Positions 19,175-26,132 of a stretch of DNA of 64,000 nt are shown here, one piece after another. The stretch's first letter is position 1; each line of letters starts with the position of its first letter. A program made the translations under genes and the position numbers. Below the pieces are notes generated by a model. The model saw only the letters and a program-made list of their open reading frames with translations. It was not told the DNA's origin and searched no databases. Origin of the DNA: Gimesia fumaroli (GTDB lineage: Bacteria; Planctomycetota; Planctomycetia; Planctomycetales; Planctomycetaceae); assembly GCF_007754425.1 (NCBI RefSeq), contig NZ_CP037452.1, positions 2,517,164-2,581,163 on the forward strand, in the 5' to 3' direction.

Positions 19175-19702
19175 TCAGGACTGCAGAATTGTTTGAGCGG
19201 ATCGCTGACAGCGAGCGTGCAATCCTAGGAGCACAAAACCCACGATGGGAATCAATAGATCCGTATAAAAGATGATGCCGGCATTTCCAGGGGCAAAATT
19301 ATGTTCGGTGATCATCTGATAGATATGCCCTCCCGCAGCGCCGAGTAGAAACATCGACGGCCCTACAACAGCCGCAGCCCGCATTCCCAGACTTCCGCGG
19401 AATGCCAGAAAGCCGACGACGGCATATCCCAGGCTGGCAGTTCCGACTTCAAATTGGAAGGGGCTTTGTTGCCAGCCGATAAACCGGGCCGCCGTCTCTC
19501 CGAAAAAGGAATGCATGACGAAGTTATAGAAAAAAGAAAAGCCGACTGAAAACAGCAGGAAGTAAGCCAACAACGCTTCGATGATCACAGCCGTTGTTCG
19601 AGGACGCGGCTTCGTCAAAAGCGCAATCCCGGAAGCTATGAGGCCCAAGATCAGAAAACTGAGTGTGAAATTTTCCAGTACGAATGGGATGAGCGTGTTC
19701 AA
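19175..19702 (-). CDS. DUF6790-like integral membrane protein
   Basis: 175 aa with about five hydrophobic segments. The central motif FIGWQQSPFQFEVGTASLGY and the following AAGGHIYQMITEHNFAPGN are characteristic of a family of small membrane proteins annotated DUF6790. No catalytic activity is known. It lies 56 bases upstream of the two-helix membrane protein on the same strand, so the two may be co-transcribed. Confidence 0.65.
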   Translation of the reverse strand: MNTLIPFVLENFTLSFLILGLIASGIALLTKPRPRTTAVIIEALLAYFLLFSVGFSFFYNFVMHSFFGETAARFIGWQQSPFQFEVGTASLGYAVVGFLAFRGSLGMRAAAVVGPSMFLLGAAGGHIYQMITEHNFAPGNAGIIFYTDLLIPIVGFVLLGLHARCQRSAQTILQS

Positions 19703-19787
19703 AGGATGTCCTTACTACTACTAGGAAAAGGATGAGTGGTCTGACCGATAGATTTCCTCTTGGGAGCGGTCGATCCAATCTCTACCT

Positions 19788-19819
19788 AAAAAAAGTCGTC
19801 GAGTTATTCAGTCGACGAC
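19788..19819 (-). terminator. Rho-independent terminator
   Basis: On the minus strand, a perfect 8-bp stem (GTCGTCGA with TCGACGAC, 19795-19802 and 19812-19819) with a 9-base loop is followed by seven T residues. It lies 38 bases beyond the stop of the gene at 19857-20633, as expected for its transcript end. Confidence 0.7.
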
Positions 19820-19856
19820 ATTATAGATGGGATTTGATTTAAAATAAAAGATTTGT

Positions 19857-20633
19857 TTAAGGCCAGGGGGTAGGGACGTTACCTTCCAATGCTTTGTCAA
19901 TTGCAGCGTGGAAGGCGGCATTGTCCCACTCTGTTTTGGCGCTCTTGGCAATTTCTTTTGCTTCCATTTTGCGATCATTCACAACAAGTAATGCGATGAG
20001 AGTGGCTATGTCGTTCGTGAATTTTTTATTGGAGAACTCTAGAATATTCGGACCAAATTGTGGATTTTTAGCCAGACGTTGATTTGACTTGCGTAATTGT
20101 AGCATCAGCGCGTAGGAGCGTTTTGGTTCAAGATATTTGCCGCAAATTTTGTATTCCTTGCCTCTAATTAAGGATGGTTTCGCCAGGCGAAAGACTTTTT
20201 TAGCGGCTGCTTTGTCCTGAAGCTCTAACTGAATGAAGGTGTTGACGGTGAGTGAGTCTTCATTCAGTATGCGGTTGATCGAGGAGAAATCCTGAAATGA
20301 TTTGAAGAGGTCTTTACCATCAAGCACATTGTTGGATGCTTGATCACGGGCTTCTTTAAGTCGATCCAGTGCAGGAGGGTAAACTTTTCCGAGGTCATGC
20401 CAGGAAGCAAGTGCGAATGATAACCGAACCCCCGAAAACGCGCGGTTATGTTTGAGCGCGTTTTCATGAAACCAGACCTGTTTCGTCAGGGCGAGTTCAT
20501 AGCGTTTTGCGCGTGCATCGGCTTGGGCTTCACTGAGAATCGACTGAAGATCCGGATTCGCAGGCGGCATCCATTCTTCGGCAAATGCGGAGATCGGAAT
20601 CAGGCACAGAATCGGAAGTAGAAATTTCATCAT
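19857..20633 (-). CDS. Secreted protein of unknown function
   Basis: 258 aa with a typical signal peptide (MMKFLLPILCLIPISAFAEE). The mature part is predicted to be mostly helical, with repeated A-x-K-R-Y-E-L-A-like segments that recall TPR helices (AQADARAKRYELALTKQVWF). I cannot assign a family. It ends in a good intrinsic terminator and has its own upstream gap, so it is probably a single-gene transcript. Confidence 0.65.
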   Translation of the reverse strand: MMKFLLPILCLIPISAFAEEWMPPANPDLQSILSEAQADARAKRYELALTKQVWFHENALKHNRAFSGVRLSFALASWHDLGKVYPPALDRLKEARDQASNNVLDGKDLFKSFQDFSSINRILNEDSLTVNTFIQLELQDKAAAKKVFRLAKPSLIRGKEYKICGKYLEPKRSYALMLQLRKSNQRLAKNPQFGPNILEFSNKKFTNDIATLIALLVVNDRKMEAKEIAKSAKTEWDNAAFHAAIDKALEGNVPTPWP

Positions 20634-20743
20634 TGCATCCTGTTATTCTAAATGGGAAACAGTTGAGCCGATTTTGATTCAACAGAATTGATTATATCTT
20701 TTGATCACAGAAATGATATAAACAATTGTATTCTGATGTTCTC

Positions 20744-21808
20744 TCAACGTTTTATTTCAAACTTTTGGATGCGATGGTTATAGGCATCGACCACATACAG
20801 GTCCCCCTGGCTGTCGAACGCCATGCCGTGTGGAGCATAAAACTGCCCAGGGCCGGTTCCCTGTTCCTGCACTAGACCACGTAGATACTTTCCTGCTGGC
20901 GAAAACTGTTGGACGCGTCCGTTGACTGCTGAGATCCAAAGTTGATTGTTCGGTTCGATGCAGACCGCAATTGGTCCCAGGAGTCCTTTTGCTGGACGGC
21001 CTTTGAAGCCGGTAAACAGTCCACCGAAACCGCCAGGCTGGTCTGCCTCACTACCCCAGTGCTGCAGCAGTTTTCCCTCTGCCGTAAATTGCTGGATCCG
21101 GCAGTTGGCGCCTTCTGTTGTCCAGACCGTTCCTTTCGAATCAAAGGCAATGAACTGCGGACCCCCCACGCGCGAGTTTTGAGACGACTTTCCGCCAAAC
21201 TCTCCAGGTTGGTTTCCGTATTTTCCCCATTGAAACAGGAATTTTCCTTTCGGATCAAACACCTGGACGCGGTGGTTGGTCTGATCAGCAACATAGATGT
21301 GGCCATTCGAAGCGACTGCGATCCCACCCGGGCAGTTAAATTGTCCTGGTTTGCTTCCCGTTTCCCCCCACTGGCGGATGAGTTTCCCTGCGGGAGAATA
21401 GATAGAGATGCGATCACCGATTTTATGCTTGCTCGAACCCGATGCCACGATATGTGATAAAATCAGGTTACCGCGTTTATCAAGAGCAAGGCCGCCTGGA
21501 TTGGGCAACACAGGAAAGTGTGCCAACAGCGTTCCTTCCCGATCAAACTTTTGTACGCGATCATTCAGATGGTCCGTCACAAAAATCTCATCAGCGGCAT
21601 TAATGACGATGTCGATTGGGAAATGGAACTCACCCGGTTTTGGTCCTTGCTGGCCCCAGGTTTTCAGGAACCGAATGGTTTGAGGAGGCGGATCGCCGTA
21701 CAAAATTGTCGAATTTGACATCAGCAATGCGGTAAGAGAGAGAAGGCATAAGCAGAACCATCTCTGCGTCCAATCGTTAGTGATCATGCTTTGATGCAAA
21801 GACGCCAT
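20744..21808 (-). CDS. NHL-repeat beta-propeller secreted protein
   Basis: 354 aa. After a hydrophobic N-terminus (FCLCLLSLTALLMS; ATG 21787 is an alternative start) come about six NHL-type repeats of the form F-x-P-x-x-I-x-x-D-x-x-G-x-x-Y-V-x-D-x-x-N-x-R-V-Q-x-F. Clear examples are GHIYVADQTNHRVQVFDPKG and QGDLYVVDAYNHRIQKFEIK. Such propellers act as binding platforms and sometimes have lyase or esterase activity; none is indicated here. It is divergent from the prenyltransferase-fold gene at 21984, with a 175-base intergenic region. Confidence 0.85.
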   Translation of the reverse strand: MASLHQSMITNDWTQRWFCLCLLSLTALLMSNSTILYGDPPPQTIRFLKTWGQQGPKPGEFHFPIDIVINAADEIFVTDHLNDRVQKFDREGTLLAHFPVLPNPGGLALDKRGNLILSHIVASGSSKHKIGDRISIYSPAGKLIRQWGETGSKPGQFNCPGGIAVASNGHIYVADQTNHRVQVFDPKGKFLFQWGKYGNQPGEFGGKSSQNSRVGGPQFIAFDSKGTVWTTEGANCRIQQFTAEGKLLQHWGSEADQPGGFGGLFTGFKGRPAKGLLGPIAVCIEPNNQLWISAVNGRVQQFSPAGKYLRGLVQEQGTGPGQFYAPHGMAFDSQGDLYVVDAYNHRIQKFEIKR

Positions 21809-21921
21809 GTCTGATCGTTTCTCTGAAAGGTTCTGGTCTTGTGAACAGAATTCATGATAACCGGTAATGTTTCAGAACTCAAAAAGATTTACGACTACGC
21901 TGTTTTCTGCGGAGAAACCTG

Positions 21922-21950
21922 TTATCAAAGGGCTTTCTTGGGCGTAGAAT
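21922..21950 (+). promoter_or_regulatory. Candidate sigma-70-type promoter for the prenyltransferase-fold gene
   Basis: TTATCA (21922-21927) and TAGAAT (21945-21950) are separated by 17 bases and lie 34 bases upstream of the ATG at 21984. The match is four of six and five of six to the consensus, so it is plausible but unproven. Confidence 0.35.
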
Positions 21951-21983
21951 AGAATAACAATCTTATTTTTCATCGAGCTGTTT

Positions 21984-23078
21984 ATGTCTCATCACGAACC
22001 ATCTGAAATTTCTGACTCAGAATCAAAGTATTCCCGTCGTTTTGCATTGGGGGCAGCGTTTTGGAGTGGACTTGCCGCCGTGCGAGGCTGGTGCGGAGCA
22101 AAGCCAGTCGAAGCAGCACTTGCGCACCCCGAACATGTAACACCGCATACAAGGGCTGCGATTGAACGAGGTTTACGGTGGCTGGCATCTCGGCAGGTTG
22201 CCGACGGCGGATTTGGCAGACGCGGCTCGTATGCACGCAATGTCGGGGTCTGCGCATTGGCGGGGACGGCGTTTCTGGCACACCGTGGGATGACGGGACG
22301 GTATCGCCGCTCGATTCAGGAGTGCATTCGATACCTCACCAGCAGGGCACAAGACGATGGCTTGATCATCGAAGCAGATGTCAAAACTCACGCACCGCTC
22401 TACGGACATGGATTTGCCACGATGTTTCTCGGGCAGGTCTTCGGTGAGTCGTTCGACCCCCAAATGCGTCATGTCTTAAAAGCAGCCACACAACTGATTT
22501 TGAATCTGCAGAACGAGCAGGGGGGCTGGTGTTACACTTCCGATCCAGAAGATGCCGACGTGTCAATTACCACCTGTCAGATGCTGGCTCTGTTTTCTGC
22601 GCGACAGGCGGGCATTGGCGTGCCCCGATCTGCCATCGATCACAGTGTTGCATTTTTACGGCGGGCACAGAATCCCGATGGCGGATTTCGCTATCGATTG
22701 AGCGACCCTCCCGAGTCCCTTTTTCCACGCTCCGCAGCAGCGGTGGTCGCGTTGACCTGTGCCGGCTTGCAGGATGAGGAAGTCGTACAACGTGGCCGTG
22801 ACTATCTACGCGAACCACACCCACCTTTGGAACTCTCGCTGGGACAACTGGCGGAATACCATTTCTACGGCCGCTTTTACGCGACCCATGCCGCCTGGCA
22901 GGCTGGGAATAGTGAATGGGATCGCTGGTATCCGACCGTTCGCGATGAATTGCTGGCACAGCAATCTCCCGAGGGGGCCTGGCACGACGCGAATATCGGC
23001 GACGAATACGCAACCGCGATGGCGCTGATTGTATTACAATTTCCTTATCGCAATGTGCCTTTGCTGACGATACGCTGA
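21984..23078 (+). CDS. Prenyltransferase/squalene-cyclase-fold secreted protein
   Basis: 364 aa. The N-terminus has a twin-arginine-like signal (SRRFALGAAFWSGLA). The remainder consists of the QW-like helical repeats of the terpene cyclase/prenyltransferase alpha-alpha barrel: GLRWLASRQVADGGFG, LQNEQGGWCYTSDPEDADV, FLRRAQNPDGGFRYRL and LLAQQSPEGAWHD. The DxDD motif of squalene-hopene cyclases is not evident, so cyclase activity is doubtful. Similar exported single-barrel proteins are common and uncharacterised in planctomycetes. Confidence 0.8.
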   Translation: MSHHEPSEISDSESKYSRRFALGAAFWSGLAAVRGWCGAKPVEAALAHPEHVTPHTRAAIERGLRWLASRQVADGGFGRRGSYARNVGVCALAGTAFLAHRGMTGRYRRSIQECIRYLTSRAQDDGLIIEADVKTHAPLYGHGFATMFLGQVFGESFDPQMRHVLKAATQLILNLQNEQGGWCYTSDPEDADVSITTCQMLALFSARQAGIGVPRSAIDHSVAFLRRAQNPDGGFRYRLSDPPESLFPRSAAAVVALTCAGLQDEEVVQRGRDYLREPHPPLELSLGQLAEYHFYGRFYATHAAWQAGNSEWDRWYPTVRDELLAQQSPEGAWHDANIGDEYATAMALIVLQFPYRNVPLLTIR

Positions 23079-23084
23079 ATTTTT

Positions 23085-23582
23085 TTAATAAAGCTGTGCT
23101 CTCAAGTCGACGTTGTGATCCGGTTCTTTGGTTAAAAACAGATTGTCGTTGAAGCGCTTCACGAAACCCAGATTCACAAAGTGCGACACATAATATTGAC
23201 CTTCCTCATTTGCAAAACGTCCATTGATTTGGAAGACCGCCGTCTGATTCTTTTTTAGTTTGAAGATTCTGTGTAAGTAGGATCCTCGCTCAGGACTGCC
23301 ATGTTCCGTTTTGCTGTAAGTAAACCAGATTTCCAGATGATGCTCCTGCTGTTGAAACTGGAATGACCAGTATTGCTCCAGTTGATCAAGGCGTTTTGTG
23401 GTTTGCTGCAACCGAAAGTCTTCCCATTCATAAGCGGTGATTTCATGCAGTAAGACAGGCGGAAGGGGGTGGGTCGCGTCAGGCAGAAGCAGTTTATGAG
23501 GGACTTTTATTCGTTTTTCCGCTCCCGGCATGCCACGCGTTTTTTGAGTCCAAACGGTTTTAAAATGCTGAATCACGAGCAT
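23085..23582 (-). CDS. Hypothetical cytoplasmic protein
   Basis: 165 aa, rich in aromatic and charged residues, with no signal peptide or membrane segment. Parts such as WSFQFQQQEHHLEIWFTYSK and FKLKKNQTAVFQINGRFANE suggest alternating beta-strands. I do not recognise the family. It converges with the prenyltransferase-fold gene, with only six bases between stops. Confidence 0.55.
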   Translation of the reverse strand: MLVIQHFKTVWTQKTRGMPGAEKRIKVPHKLLLPDATHPLPPVLLHEITAYEWEDFRLQQTTKRLDQLEQYWSFQFQQQEHHLEIWFTYSKTEHGSPERGSYLHRIFKLKKNQTAVFQINGRFANEEGQYYVSHFVNLGFVKRFNDNLFLTKEPDHNVDLRAQLY

Positions 23583-23853
23583 CGTATTGCAATCAGAAAT
23601 CTATGAGACAGGAAATATCTTTTCTTTTTAACACTGCCGTTGTGACGCGGCTCACCAGGCACCGAGATTCACGTTTGCATCCTTTTTTCGAATCTATATC
23701 AAGTTTTATGAAATAAATCGAGTCCCTCGCGCATCATAAAAAAGATGAGAATGTTTCAAAAACAGGCGAACCGTTTTCTTGATCAAGCCTCTATGTAGGC
23801 AGACCGTTTATAAAACACCGAACACTTTTTAAAACTACGGGATTTCATCTTCC

Positions 23854-23958
23854 ATGTTTTCTTATCTGCTTTCAACCAATTTCGAAGCCAATGCGAAAAG
23901 CGATTTGAATGCCGGCCTCCCGGCTGAAGAATTACTCGCGCTCGGGTTGCGCTGTTGA
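23854..23958 (+). CDS. Possible 34-aa leader peptide upstream of the tRNA array
   Basis: A short ORF with a balanced sequence (MFSYLLSTNFEANAKSDL, then a C-terminal part containing PAEELLALGLRC) that ends 31 bases before an intrinsic terminator. The tRNA array starts 146 bases after its stop. There is no convincing ribosome-binding site. Its position suggests a leader gene or the last gene of an upstream transcript. Only conservation between relatives could show that it is translated. Confidence 0.3.
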   Translation: MFSYLLSTNFEANAKSDLNAGLPAEELLALGLRC

Positions 23959-23988
23959 CATCTGGTTGATCTGCAGGACTTTTCAATC

Positions 23989-24017
23989 ACCCGGTGTCGC
24001 AAGGCAGCGGGTTTTTT
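23989..24017 (+). terminator. Intrinsic terminator/attenuator in front of the tRNA array
   Basis: ACCCG (23989-23993) pairs with CGGGT (24008-24012). An inner stem TGTC/GGCA closes a GCAA tetraloop, and a run of six T follows the hairpin. It lies between the 34-aa ORF and the first tRNA, so it either ends the ORF transcript or controls read-through into the array. Confidence 0.65.
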
Positions 24018-24103
24018 CGTGTCTTTTGCGAACGGCGAAATTTATTTTACAACATCGTTAGTGCAGCTTCGTTCGCTCTGCGATCGGGGTACGTACTTGA
24101 CTC

Positions 24104-24176
24104 GGCCCGTTCAACTTCTGGTGAGGTTACCGGCCTTTCACGTCGGGTAGGTTGGGTTCGAATCCCACACGGGTCA
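24104..24176 (+). tRNA. tRNA-Glu (anticodon TTC)
   Basis: First gene of the array. The acceptor stem is GGCCCGT/ACGGGTC, the anticodon stem CCGGC/GTCGG, and the loop CTTTCAC gives anticodon TTC. One mismatch is present at the outer pair of the T stem. CCA is not encoded. Confidence 0.85.
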
Positions 24177-24251
24177 CTTTTGTTTTTGAGTTAGGAGTTA
24201 ATGTGATGGATTCTGTTTTTCATTCTAAACGCACGGCCCCCGTTTCCTTTC

Positions 24252-24323
24252 GGGGTCGTGGTGTAATGGCAGCATTACTGGCTTTTAACCAGTCAGGTGG
24301 GGGTTCGAGTCCCTCCGACCTCA
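24252..24323 (+). tRNA. tRNA-Lys (anticodon TTT)
   Basis: Acceptor GGGGTCG/CGACCTC, D stem GTGT/GCAT, anticodon stem ACTGG/CCAGT with loop CTTTTAA, five-base variable loop and a regular T arm. CCA is not encoded. The D arm is nearly identical to those of the Gly and Trp genes of the array. Confidence 0.88.
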
Positions 24324-24332
24324 TTTTGATGG

Positions 24333-24359
24333 GATAAAAGGTGTCAGGAACCTTTTATC
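24333..24359 (+). repeat. Perfect 10-bp hairpin between tRNA-Lys and tRNA-Gly
   Basis: GATAAAAGGT (24333-24342) and ACCTTTTATC (24350-24359) form a perfect stem around GTCAGGA, with no T-run after it. The GGTGTCAGGAACC core resembles palindromic interspersed elements seen in many bacterial genomes. That resemblance is from memory. It may also serve as an RNase processing site in the array transcript. Confidence 0.5.
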
Positions 24360-24388
24360 TCTAGCTTTGACAATCAAGAAATAAATCA

Positions 24389-24459
24389 GCGCCCATGATG
24401 TAGCGGCAGCCTACTGTCTTGCCATGGCGGAAGTGCGGGTTCGACTCCCGCTGGGCGCT
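24389..24459 (+). tRNA. tRNA-Gly (anticodon GCC)
   Basis: Acceptor GCGCCCA/TGGGCGC. The anticodon stem CTGTC/GGCGG uses two G-U pairs, and the loop TTGCCAT gives GCC. The T stem is GCGGG/CCCGC. Discriminator T; CCA is not encoded. Confidence 0.82.
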
Positions 24460-24468
24460 CTTTTTAAA

Positions 24469-24544
24469 CAGGGTGTGGGGAAGTCTGGCCTAACCCGCGT
24501 GCCTTGGGAGCACGAGACCGCTGGTTCAAATCCAGTCACCCTGA
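24469..24544 (+). tRNA. tRNA-Pro (anticodon TGG)
   Basis: Acceptor CAGGGTG/CACCCTG, anticodon stem CGTGC/GCACG with loop CTTGGGA, T stem GCTGG/CCAGT. All arms are regular. CCA is not encoded. Confidence 0.88.
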
Positions 24545-24583
24545 CTCCGCGAAATGCGGGATAAGAAAAGAGAAAATCAATAA

Positions 24584-24658
24584 TGCGGTGGTACTCGTGT
24601 TGGTACGGGTGGGCGGCTGTTAACCGCTTTGACGCAGGTTCGATTCCTGCCACCGCAG
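24584..24658 (+). tRNA. tRNA-Asn (anticodon GTT)
   Basis: Acceptor TGCGGTG/CACCGCA, D stem ACTC/GGGT, anticodon stem GGCGG/CCGCT with loop CTGTTAA, T stem GCAGG/CCTGC. CCA is not encoded. Confidence 0.88.
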
Positions 24659-24694
24659 CTTGAGTGGAAGTTATCGTCTTCCATTTCAAAACAG

Positions 24695-24765
24695 ACGCCT
24701 CTGGTGTAACGGCAGCATCACCGGTTCCAACCCGGTGGATCAGGGTTCAAATCCTTGGGGGCGTG
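24695..24765 (+). tRNA. tRNA-Trp (anticodon CCA)
   Basis: Acceptor ACGCCTC/GGGGCGT, anticodon stem ACCGG/CCGGT with loop TTCCAAC giving CCA at positions 34-36, T stem CAGGG/CCTTG. The 3' CCA end is not encoded. Confidence 0.82.
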
Positions 24766-24782
24766 CTTAATAGTTTAAACCC

Positions 24783-24942
24783 GGCTCGGTAGGCAACTGG
24801 CAAACCACTTTGGTTTAGCCCGTTGCCGGGGTGATTTTGATCAATTAAGAGTTTTGGTATTGAGATAAACATTTTGAGGGAATGAATTGAAAAAAAGTTC
24901 TCTCAAATAAAGATGCTGTGGGTTCGAATCCCACTCGAGCTA
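24783..24942 (+). tRNA. tRNA-like gene with about 88 nt inserted in the anticodon loop
   Basis: The 5' end GGCTCGG (24783-24789) pairs with TCGAGCT (24935-24941), followed by discriminator A. The T arm GTGGG/CCCAC is perfect. A D arm with the usual GG in its loop is present at 24792-24806. The anticodon stem CTTTG (24808-24812) pairs with TAAAG (24908-24912), and a five-base variable loop follows. Removing about 88 bases would leave a 72-nt tRNA with U33 and A37-A38. In this pairing register the anticodon would be TCA or TTA depending on the junction. The insert contains a 9-bp hairpin (24874-24882 with 24898-24906). It may instead be a disrupted gene. Confidence 0.5.
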
Positions 24943-24954
24943 CTGAAATAATAC

Positions 24955-25029
24955 GTCTCCGTGGAGCTGTCTGGAAAGCTCGTCTGCCTGTCACGCAGAA
25001 GGTCGTGGGTTCAAATCCCATCGGGGACG
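24955..25029 (+). tRNA. tRNA-Asp (anticodon GTC)
   Basis: Acceptor GTCTCCG/CGGGGAC, D stem GAGC/GCTC, anticodon stem TCTGC/GCAGA with loop CTGTCAC, T stem GTGGG/CCCAT. CCA is not encoded. Confidence 0.88.
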
Positions 25030-25038
25030 CTTAAATCC

Positions 25039-25116
25039 GGCGCGGTATGCAAACTGGTAAAGCAACGAAACTTAAAATTTCGTGATTGTCTGCGGGTTCG
25101 ACTCCCGCCCGCGCTA
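25039..25116 (+). tRNA. tRNA-Leu (anticodon TAA)
   Basis: Acceptor GGCGCGG/CCGCGCT, anticodon stem CGAAA/TTTCG with loop CTTAAAA giving TAA, T stem GCGGG/CCCGC. The variable region is only about 9 bases, much shorter than the usual long leucine arm. CCA is not encoded. Confidence 0.78.
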
Positions 25117-25135
25117 CTGACACCTTGTATAACCT

Positions 25136-25216
25136 GCGTTGGCTGGGCATTGGCGAGCCCCGGTGGTTGTAACCCACCCGCTTCACGCTGTGGCGGTTCA
25201 ACTCCGTCCCAACGCA
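25136..25216 (+). tRNA. tRNA-Tyr (anticodon GTA)
   Basis: Acceptor GCGTTGG/CCAACGC, D stem GGGC/GCCC, anticodon stem GGTGG/CCACC with loop TTGTAAC, long variable arm of about 14 bases as expected for bacterial tRNA-Tyr. CCA is not encoded. Confidence 0.87.
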
Positions 25217-25227
25217 CTTTTAAATAT

Positions 25228-25312
25228 GGCCAAGTGGCGAAACTGGAAGACGCGCGACTCTCAGAAAGTCGTTCCCCACCAGGGATTGCGAGTTCGAATC
25301 TCGCCTTGGCTA
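25228..25312 (+). tRNA. tRNA-Leu (anticodon CAG)
   Basis: Acceptor GGCCAAG/CTTGGCT, anticodon stem CGACT/AGTCG with loop CTCAGAA, long variable arm (25271-25287), T stem GCGAG/CTCGC. Second leucine gene of the array. CCA is not encoded. Confidence 0.87.
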
Positions 25313-25321
25313 CTTTTTTGA

Positions 25322-25390
25322 CGCAGAGGGGCAGGTGCCCAGCCGACTCTCATAAGGTTGGACCGCCCGGATCGATACCGGGCTCTGCTA
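25322..25390 (+). tRNA. tRNA-Met (anticodon CAT), reduced D arm
   Basis: The acceptor CGCAGAG/CTCTGCT has one mismatch at the outer pair. The anticodon stem CGACT/GGTTG with loop CTCATAA is typical of elongator methionine tRNA, and the T stem is CCCGG/CCGGG. The D arm is only about 13 bases, giving a short 69-nt gene. An Ile (lysidine-type) identity cannot be excluded. CCA is not encoded. Confidence 0.72.
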
Positions 25391-25415
25391 TTTATTCGAC
25401 GGTTTATTATTTTAA

Positions 25416-25488
25416 GGGCTGGCATGTACCTTGGGGGCGACTGACTCTTGCAAAGTCGGTGTGTTGGGTTCGATTCCCATCCGGTCCA
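25416..25488 (+). tRNA. tRNA-Ala (anticodon TGC), irregular
   Basis: Acceptor GGGCTGG/CCGGTCC, anticodon stem TGACT/AGTCG with loop CTTGCAA giving TGC. The D stem is poorly formed and the outer T-stem pair is mismatched, so this copy looks degenerate. Last gene of the array, 49 bases before the oxygenase start. CCA is not encoded. Confidence 0.72.
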
Positions 25489-25537
25489 CTTTTTTTATCA
25501 CTGTTAGTTGCTTCTGATCAAGAGGACAGAGGAAATC

Positions 25538-26116
25538 ATGAGACGGATTATCCAGTTAAGAAACTTTCTCAGCAAAGCAGAATGCACCGCGCTCATCGAG
25601 CGTCTGGAATCAGAGGGCTTTCGGGAACAATTCTCGGGAGACCGTGATCGCGTGGTGCGCGCCCGCTGTGTCTATGAAGATCGGGAACTGGCGCAGTCTT
25701 ACTGGGAACGCATTCAATCTCATGTGCCGGACCTGTCCGACACTTATACCGACGGTTTCAGTCCCTATCCGCACCTGCATGCGCCGCTGAAGAATTTTCA
25801 ATCGTGTGGCTTGAATGAAGTCTTGCGCTGTTACAAATATCTTCCCGGCGAGCAGTTCCGACGTCATGAAGACTTTGCGTTTGAGTGGAGTGAAACCCGC
25901 CGAACATTTTACACGGTTCTGTTTTATCTCAATGATGCGTTTACCGGCGGGGAAACTACCTTTGATCATACCATGGTCACTCCAGAAACCGGTCTGGCTG
26001 TCATCTTTCCTCACGAACTGTATCATTGCGGAAACCGAGTTGAAACAGGCGTCAAGTATGCACTACGTTCCGATGTGATTTTTGAGGTACCTCCCCAGCG
26101 ATTGAACGCGGGTTGA
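25538..26116 (+). CDS. 2-oxoglutarate/Fe(II)-dependent prolyl-4-hydroxylase-like oxygenase
   Basis: 192 aa from ATG 25538, which has AGAGG six bases upstream; an in-frame start at 25508 lacks one. The C-terminal half is a double-stranded beta-helix with the iron ligands of the family: H-x-D as RRHEDFAF, the distal histidine in FPHELYHCG and the 2-oxoglutarate-binding arginine in KYALRSDV. Between them is FYLNDAFTGGETTFD, as in prolyl-4-hydroxylase-like enzymes. The substrate is unknown. The gene starts 49 bases after the last tRNA of the array and 16 bases before the next gene, so it is probably co-transcribed with the latter and perhaps with the array. Confidence 0.85.
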   Translation: MRRIIQLRNFLSKAECTALIERLESEGFREQFSGDRDRVVRARCVYEDRELAQSYWERIQSHVPDLSDTYTDGFSPYPHLHAPLKNFQSCGLNEVLRCYKYLPGEQFRRHEDFAFEWSETRRTFYTVLFYLNDAFTGGETTFDHTMVTPETGLAVIFPHELYHCGNRVETGVKYALRSDVIFEVPPQRLNAG

Positions 26117-26132
26117 ACTTCGGAGAAAAACA

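Noticed and set aside
23783..23986. 67-codon minus-strand frame opposite the 34-aa ORF
   Set aside because: It has a highly basic, low-complexity composition with no ribosome site, and overlaps the leader and terminator of the tRNA array.
24411..24689. 92-codon open frame on the minus strand
   Set aside because: It is the antisense of tRNA genes and has the typical translated-tRNA composition.
24961..25647. 228-codon open frame on the plus strand through the tRNA array
   Set aside because: It runs across five tRNA genes and into the oxygenase gene; its sequence merely reflects translated tRNA arms.
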